Positions 57,266 to 64,000 of a DNA stretch of 64,000 bases are shown here, in pieces (within the stretch, counting starts at the first letter, position 1; each line of letters opens with the position of its first letter). The translations under genes were made by a program, and so were the position numbers. The notes beneath the pieces were generated by a model, which was given only the letters and a program-made list of their open reading frames with translations, did not search any database and was not told the origin of the DNA. This stretch comes from Wolfiporia cocos (lineage: Eukaryota; Basidiomycota; Agaricomycetes; Polyporales; Phaeolaceae), in NCBI GenBank assembly GCA_029448655.1, contig JACCLO010000001.1, positions 2,108,001-2,172,000 of the forward strand, written 5' to 3'.

Positions 57266-58302
57266 CAACTCATGAACCAGATGCCTAATCGTGCTTATGA
57301 GTGACCGCCTACTCGCGCTTGATCGTTCGGCTCTTCTTGAGGGAATGGCGTCGCCTCGCCAATACTCGAAGTCAAGCCAGTGCGGGAACGCGCGGGGAGA
57401 AGATGGTCCAATACAGACGCGTCAAGAGAAGCTTTTATTATAGCTAAGACACAAAGTTCAAGAGCCGACCAAAAGTATGACAGGATATGAAGTACGACGA
57501 AAGTCCGAGGTGTTGCCAGATTGAGTAAGAGACTTGCTAAAATCGTACAGTAGCGCGAATGGGAGCGGCGTCATCGGTGCAGACACGTGCGCTCTGTTCT
57601 TAGACTGACGCGCAATGGCTCGAACGCGATTAGCTGATCGCATACCGCTCCCTATTTACTTGCGCATCTCGCTGCCTCGAGTGCGGGACGTCGGTTTGGA
57701 TCGCTGACGACACTACATCACGTCAGTACTTGCGCTACATCCGCGAGATACAACTCGCGCGCTTGTAGAGTCGGCGGGAGTGGTATAGTACAACGAATAA
57801 TAGTGAAAGGTACCATATCGCTGACAAAAAGAAGGAGTTGTTAAAGACCGTGCGTCGTATTTCACTTCCACACCACAAACGTTTTTCAGCTGCGCTGACA
57901 TTAGGGCGGACCTGACTGTAGGTTGCATCCTCTGTTAGGAGGCTCCCCTAGCTGGATATCATCATGAGATTGCTGCATTCGCGCCACATCGAGGAGTCCG
58001 AATATGCCACACAGCCGATCAAGGAGGAGAATTAATAAGGACATAAAACTAAGCATGCGCCAGCGCAATAGCAGACACAATGGGCGTCCGCACTTATGCA
58101 TACTCGCGTGATCGCTTCCCGCGAGACGACTGCTCGTTCAACGAGCAGAAGAGGAAGTGGCGTCGTGGGCCAGTTGACGTGCCCGCCACGGCCGCCACGC
58201 GTGCGCCGAGAGGTGCGGTGTCAGTGCCGCTTCCCCGCACGCCGAGCGAGAACATCCTGTCGAATACTGTCGCATACGCCGCGTCAAGATGTTCAGCTAA
58301 GT

Positions 58303-59929
58303 CTATGATGAGTACCTACGTGTTGCAATGAACGCCTTTGCGGTCGTCTGGCAACTGAGATGTGTAAGCGACAATGGCGGGCTAACGCCTTCCAAGGTCC
58401 GCAAGTAGCGGAACACCATTGATGGTTGGCATGGACCTGGTATAGACGGCTCGCACGGACGAATGATGAGAGTAACACGCACTCACCGAATCTGAATACG
58501 GCGTGGTACGCCTGTCGCCACTTCTCCTCTAGAAGGCGTGCACAATTTGGTGGGTCAGGGCATGTTGCGCACTAGGGACGATTTAGACACCGTAGGTGCC
58601 CCAAGAACTGTGAACGTACACATTGATACTCCTTTGCTACCTGAACGAGGCCCAATTTGAGTACTCGCTCCAAGAACCATGTTCGTCTGCAGCGCATCAG
58701 AAAAAGGCATCCGGAGGCGGGTAAGGGCTACATACCGCTTCTCTAGCTTGAGAAGAGTCTCCGGGCTAAGCGTGCTGAGCTCGTCGTCGTTCCATCCGCC
58801 GGGGTTGTCGAGCACGAAGCGGCTCGCCTCACGGTAGAGCTCCTCTTCGCTGAACAACTCCGCGATGCGCATCGCTTTGAGAGGACGCCCTGCAGCATGC
58901 GTAAGGAGAAATGTGAGGCACTCCCGCTCTAGCGCGCCGACGTGCAGCTTGTGAGATATGTTCATGAGCCCCTCGACGTTGTTCCATGTGATCGTGCACA
59001 CGAGACTGGCAGACAGGCTTCAGGCGGCGCACACACCCGCAGATGTGAGATCACTTACTGCGGATATACGAACTTGAGAAAGTCGTGGAACGTGCTCGCC
59101 TGCGTGTGCGTGAAGCGTGAATTGACAGAGAGCGAGCAGGGCGCACCTTCTCCTCTTTCAGGATGATGATTGCGTCGGGCTTGATATGGCGCTTGCTGTG
59201 CGCTCCCTTTCCGTCCGTCGCCTTCTTACCTTCCTCACCTGCAGTTGAAGTGCACGTAGCCCCGCCTTTCTCAAGTTTGTTCAAGCTGCTCTCTCTTGCA
59301 CGTGCCTTGTCTGTCGCTGCGTCCCCCGGTGTCGTGGGCTCGCTCGCGTCTTGGTCGACCTCGGCATTCTCGTCGTCCGGCTCGGCGTACTGGTCCAAGG
59401 GCGCAAACGTCATCTCCGGCGAGCGCTCGATCCTGGACCCCCGCCTCCCCGGCACCGAGGGAGGCTGCGAGATAGTGATGACGGACGACACAGACTGCGG
59501 CCTACCGGTCTCCGCCCATTCGCCGCTGAGTGCTGCCCGGAAGAACGAGGATGCAAAGTAGAGGACCTCTTTGTGTGCCCTTGGTCAACAAGTATGAACT
59601 CCGGTGCGCGGCGCGCGTCGACGCGTGGTCGCTCACCAGAACGTCGTTGTCTCGACGATGATCTTGACCGTGCCCGGGAACGGACTGCCTTCGGTACCGG
59701 TGAACGTCGGGTCAATCTCAATCGGATCCTCGTAGTCGCCGTCGACGCTCAGTGCGGAGACCATCTCGTCAGACTCGCACTCTTCGAGGTACCAGGGTGG
59801 GGAGCCGGCTGATCTGAAGATGCCTGCCGCCGCGGCGTGTGTCTCCGTGGGTGAGCTGAGTGATGCAGATGGGTTGACAGTGTTCGGGCCCCGCGAGTTG
59901 CGCGCGATGAGAATGTGCGGGGGGTTCAT
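58303..59929 (-). CDS. BTB/POZ domain protein
   Basis: Seven exons from the start: 59637-59929, 59147-59579, 59059-59099, 58736-59005, 58620-58686, 58487-58571, 58303-58436; 440 residues. The BTB core is split by an acidic insertion: GTVKIIVETTTFWAHKEVLYFASSFF (in pieces), RAALSGEWAETGRPQSV, a charged 100-residue linker, IILKEEKASTFHDFLKFVYP, then the BACK-like helices with NISHKLHVGALERECLTFLL, RIAELFSEEELYREASRFVL and a WFLERVLKLGL segment. A CATCPDPPNC motif follows. Fungal BTB proteins of this layout are numerous; most lack known roles, some are Cullin-3 adaptors. The final exon is uncertain: splicing could instead reach a stop at 58094. Confidence 0.8.
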
Positions 59930-60420
59930 AATGGTTAGCAATTGAGTTGCTATACAACCTGTTACTGCGCGCCTGACTGACGGGTACAGTACTAGTGGCG
60001 CTGATACCTATTGTCCTTGTCTCTTACAAGGATCCTCATATTCGTTCACGCTGCGTCCTGTGATGCAATGGTGATGTGCACTAGTGTATTACTCATCTCG
60101 TACTCGGCTAGCAAGTCACCTACTCCCCGAATGTGTTCATTAGTATGGCCAAGAGCAGGAGAATACATAGTCATAAACCAGGGGTATCTAAGTGTGTGGT
60201 TATAGTGTGGGCAGTATACAAGACGAAGTGAACGAAGCGAAGGATGGGACAAGCCGCCATATATCACCGGCAGATGACGAATGGACGAAAAATGTATGCG
60301 AACTGTGAACTAGATGACCGCGAGGAAAACGAAAAGGAGTGGGCGAGATACAGGATGCTCGGTCTAACGAGGCGTACATAGAAGGGATCATTCCGGACGT
60401 GAAGCACCACCTGTGTGCAA
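59930..60420. other. Short intergenic region
   Basis: About 490 bp between the RhoGAP stop and the BTB start, both minus strand. It must hold the BTB promoter and the RhoGAP 3' end; no specific site was identified. Confidence 0.5.
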
Positions 60421-63400
60421 CTAGCCGGAAGGAGGGTGCTCTTGTTCAAACACGACCGGGGCGTTCTCGACGAGCCATTGGATGGAGACGGCTTTGCCAG
60501 CCATGTCGCTGAACTCGCTCGACTTATCCTGGCTTCGCATCAATGTAGCTGTGATCAAAAGTCATTAGAAATGACTCGAAATACTTGCAAATGCAGATAC
60601 ACACGTCCGAACACAAGGCCGAGATTTTGTGCGTGCATGAGGTTCTTGTCGCTTCGCTGGCTTACCCTGCGGCAAGGATCAATTTTCAGTGCTCGGCGTG
60701 CATCAAGCTTACTCACCGATGCAAATGGAGCATCAGGGCGCGAGTCGTTTGGTAGTGCTCCGTTGGAAGCTCGTTCACCGCCTCAGTCAATGCTGCGCTC
60801 TTCATCGCGGGGTCCTTGATAGCCGCAGCCGCCATGAACTTTGTATGAAGCGCATACGTCAAAAGCGGATCGGGGAGACTTCGGAAGTAGGTCTTCAACA
60901 CGGAGGTGACGCTGCAGATGTCGTTGAAGCGTTCCGTGTCGCGAAGGTCAAAGGATCGGTAGTCTCCACGCTCAAACAGCTGTGTAATCATCTTCGATTG
61001 ACCTGACCCGCCTGTCTTCCGGTAGATTCCTTCGTAATCCAACGCTGGGGATTCCATGTAAACAAGGTAGGCTATGTAGAGTTAGCGTCCCAATCGTACC
61101 TAGCTCATCCACTGCCTCAATACATTTCTCCACAATGATTGGGATCAGCCTTGTTGGCTCTTCTCGGCATTCCCAGCGCACTTGTTCGATCAGTTCCCGT
61201 CCAAACATGGATGGTGCTGCGAGTACAATCAGAGTATGTACTGCATAACATGCTACATGAGAACGTACGCGCAGGGGTAACAATAGTCATAGCAGTATCT
61301 GAACGCTCGTGTCTTGACTGTTGAGAACATGGCAGTTGGACGTGATGTAGACAGCGTGTATGCACCGCAATGCTGCAATCTGTGAAACGGTAACTCAATC
61401 GCTCGATAGCACCCGACCTAGGTCACGCACTTGTGCACCGGAGTTGTGAACCCCACATCATGTCACCACAGTGATCACATCTCGCCACACGGAGAACGCT
61501 GATCTGCTGGAAGACATGCTCTTTCTGCGAAGGAGGCTTCGGAGCATCAGCCAAGGGCACCGGGCTATCCTTCGGCGTTCTGTAACCGGGCCATTTGATG
61601 AACTTCCCCGGTCTTGCCTGTGCAGCATCCATCTGATCCGGCTTCGCCACCTTAGTGAACCTGGACTCAGCCGATTCCTCTGTCAATGCCACCGTCGATG
61701 ACGTCGCGGAGGTAGTGATGCTCTGAATGTGTTTGAGCCTGTCGTACATCTCTTCGGACCGGCGAGCAGCACCATTCTCCTGCTTAACGGTCGCGGTGTC
61801 AACACTCGCAGCCTCTATGCGATGTATATACTGCGCGTTAAGCTGCGATAGCTCTTCATTTCTGGCATTGAGGGCAGCTGTCTCCTCCAAGAAAGCGTCT
61901 CGAGTAGCTTTAAGTTCAGTCAGCTCTCGCAGCAATGCTTCTCGTTGTTCCGTGAGCGGCAAAAGTTCGTGCTGATACTTGTTCTTGATGTTGTCGAACC
62001 GTACTGACAAAGCTCTTGACAATGAGGCAGCCCCATCTTCACCATCCACAACAGGGTTGTTGCTGATGACGTGATCAACGCCAATCTCGGCGATACTCCG
62101 GAGAACGACGTACCTCTTTGATGCAGAGAGTTGCTCGACTTCCGCCAACGTCAAGTCCCTTTCCACCTTAAGTTGCGACAGCGATCTCCCCAGGGTCGAC
62201 AGATTGTTGCTGAGCTCCTGGGACAGCTGCTTCTGCGCTTCCTGCTTCTTCGACTCGCTGGAAATGGCAGACAAGCGAACAGCTTGATGCGAAAGCAAAA
62301 CACGGAGACGAGTAACCTCCGCCTCCGCCTCACGCCGCGCCTTCAGCTCACGATCGTACTCTGTCTGCGCGACTGTCATACCATCCACGTATTGCTGGCT
62401 CGTTCTCTGGAGACGCGGTGAGCCCCTGAGGTCACTGACTGCAAAGTAACCTTACCCTGAAACCGTCCAGCTTGTGCTTGAACTGGCTGAAGCTTTCATT
62501 TTGCTGATCCATGATCTTGAGGAGCGATTGCGCTAGCTCCACTTCCATCGTGACATACGCAGCAGCCGAATTAGTCGCGTTCGACACCAGGTCTTGCAAC
62601 TGACGCCTCGTCGACTCGATGACATCCGCACGTAACGGCGCCGGACTAGAGGGTCCAGCAGACGTGACGGTGATCTGCGTCACCTCCTGCGTGAGCGAGC
62701 TCTCCGACACAGTGCCAAGCGAGCGACGGCCACTGCTTTCCCTCTCTTCAGTCGGCGTCGAGTGTCCATTCGCAAGACCTCCAGCCTTGTCCATCGGCGG
62801 CACGGCAGGGAATCTCGACAGGACCGAGTCGTTCAGCGACGGCGAGAACGAAGGCGAGGGGGAGAACGACGGCGACGGGGTCATCGAGTCGTTCACGGAC
62901 ATGCCGCGCCGCCGGAGGGGGCTCTCTGCCTGCGCCGCGGCCGGGTCGAGGATCGTCACCTCGCTCGTGGGCGTGAGCACCTGCACCGAGTTGCGGCGCG
63001 ACATGGGCGGCGCGAGCGGGAGTTCCAGCTTCCGCCCGCCGTCCTCCGCGATCTCCGCGAGCTGCTCCAGCTTCATGATGTTCCCGCCCACCGACTTGAA
63101 CAGCTCCGAGAAATCTGTCCCGCCCATCGAGATCCGGATCGGCGGTAGCGCGGGCGCGATGAACGTCGCGTGCGACGTGCGCTCGACCGGCGACGACTCG
63201 GGCGTCCCGTCCTCCGCGTCGTGGGCACCTGCGTCCGACGCCGTCGCCGCCGTGTTGAGCCGCAGCAGTGGCGGGCGTGGGCTCGGGCGCGGGCTCGGAC
63301 GCACGATGTGGGTGTCCTTCGGCGGCAGCGCGGGCGGCGCGTCGTGCGACATCCTCCTGCCCTGCGCGCCGCGGCTCGAGTCCGACTCCGGCTCCGTGTC

Positions 63401-63961
63401 CGTCCCGCTCTCGATCCCGTGCGGCACGTCCACGCGGTGCGACGGCGACGTCGGCGTCTGCAAGCTGGACGGCCGCGAGGGCAGCTCGAGCTCCGTGCCC
63501 GCGGCGCCCGACGACGACCGGCTCGTCCGGAGGGGCACGACAGGCGGCGGGCTCGCGCGCGCTCGGTCGTCGAATGACCGCTGCGGGCGGATCGAGCCGC
63601 CCGCGGACAAGTTCAGGCTCGGCGGGCGGCGGCCTGTGCCCGCACGACGCTCGCCCGGCCCAGGTTGGTCGCGGGGGTGGGGGCTCGCCGGAAGTCCGAA
63701 GCGGTTGCTCGGACTCGAGCGATCCATTGCAGACCCCGGGCGGGGGATCTCTTGCTCGAATACGTGTGCAGGTAAGTGTGCATTGGACGACCCAGAGCGG
63801 TTGCGCAGGGGTAGAAGGGGGTCAGTGCTCGCACCGGCGCGAGCGGATCCGGGTGTTGACGGACGTGAGGGCATCGCCGGCGGAGACATGGTCCGCACCG
63901 GCGAGAAGTGGTCTTTCGAAGGGGACGAGGGATTAGGGGACTCGCGGGCTGGGGAGCTCAT
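60421..63961 (-). CDS. C1-domain Rho GTPase-activating protein
   Basis: Seven exons from the start: 62456-63961, 61431-62406, 61269-61379, 61100-61216, 60717-61044, 60605-60666, 60421-60548; 1,075 residues. About 450 N-terminal residues are Ser/Pro-rich; coiled-coil stretches follow (VTRLRVLLSHQAV.., residues about 520-720). The C1 zinc finger matches H-x12-C-x2-C ... C-x2-C-x4-H-x2-C-x7-C exactly. The RhoGAP domain starts with FGRELIEQV; its arginine finger lies in YEGIYRKTGGSGQ, and ARNLGLVFG-like NLMHAQNLGLVFG and PTLMRS motifs complete the fold. It switches off Rho/Cdc42-type GTPases in polarity and wall synthesis. The chosen ATG is 39 bp from the window edge and the frame stays open upstream, so N-terminal exons (for example LIM domains in Rga-type proteins) may lie outside. 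Confidence 0.93.
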
Positions 63962-64000
63962 GGCGAGGAAAGAGCTGGTGTTATCGGCGGGAGAGGGAAG

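Larger units (their letters stand above)
54934..58302. other. Gene-poor stretch with one long frame
   Basis: Besides the hypothetical ORF at 56567-57265 there are minus frames at 55138-55460, 55826-56062 and 56131-56391. They may be parts of broken or multi-exon genes, but I could not chain them or assign a family. The segment 58094-58302 is open on the minus strand and might be an alternative last exon of the BTB gene. Confidence 0.4.

Overview
The window looks like nuclear DNA of a basidiomycete fungus, most likely an Agaricomycete such as a polypore or relative. The evidence is the many short (about 50-60 bp) GT..AG introns, mixed GC content, a DUF6533 seven-helix protein (a family expanded in mushrooms), fungus-type SEY1, PAM16, RPA43 and KTI12, Ty1/copia and Helitron-like remnants, and intron-bearing eukaryotic tRNAs. 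No prokaryotic features are present. Exon models were built by eye from splice consensus, reading phase and family conservation. For every model where exon lengths are given, the summed exon length is divisible by three.

Layout: (1) 1-11146 is a mobile-element block. It has a 708-bp solo LTR (315-1022) with a perfect 5-bp target duplication, a decayed Helitron-linked protein, and an 8-kb minus-strand Ty1/copia element (3157-11141). That element was interrupted by a 989-bp inverted-repeat element and by a second copy of the same solo LTR, which itself contains a 716-bp Mutator-like miniature element with tRNA-derived inverted repeats. (2) 13006-15900 holds a DUF6533 membrane protein gene whose tail and 3' flank are tandemly duplicated. 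(3) 17592-38413 is a housekeeping block: a protein with a C-terminal Hsp20 domain, an AFG1-type mitochondrial ATPase divergent from SEY1 (ER fusion GTPase), tRNA-Val, a membrane-anchored coiled-coil protein, a PuuE-type allantoinase/polysaccharide deacetylase, and a DxDxT-type CTD-like phosphatase. (4) 40174-47376 has two paralogous O-fucosyltransferase-like type II membrane proteins flanking KTI12. (5) 49993-54933 has RPA43 divergent from PAM16, tRNA-Gln(CTG) with an intron and a neighbouring tRNA 5'-half copy, then a MABP/beta-prism-like protein next to a ricin-B-type beta-trefoil protein. (6) 58303-63961 has a BTB/POZ protein and a C1-RhoGAP that reaches the window edge.

The genes do not form one pathway. 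Two divergent pairs (AFG1/SEY1 and RPA43/PAM16) probably share promoters. The two O-FucT-like genes have nearly identical exon structure and are a local duplication. The two adjacent small beta-rich proteins form a possible lectin or defence-type accessory pair. I found no clear multi-gene undescribed system. The most unusual structures are the nested transposons, especially the miniature element with outward-facing Pol III-type promoters in both terminal repeats, the start-codon-only exon plus GC-AG intron of PAM16, and the altered donor-site motif in one O-FucT paralogue.
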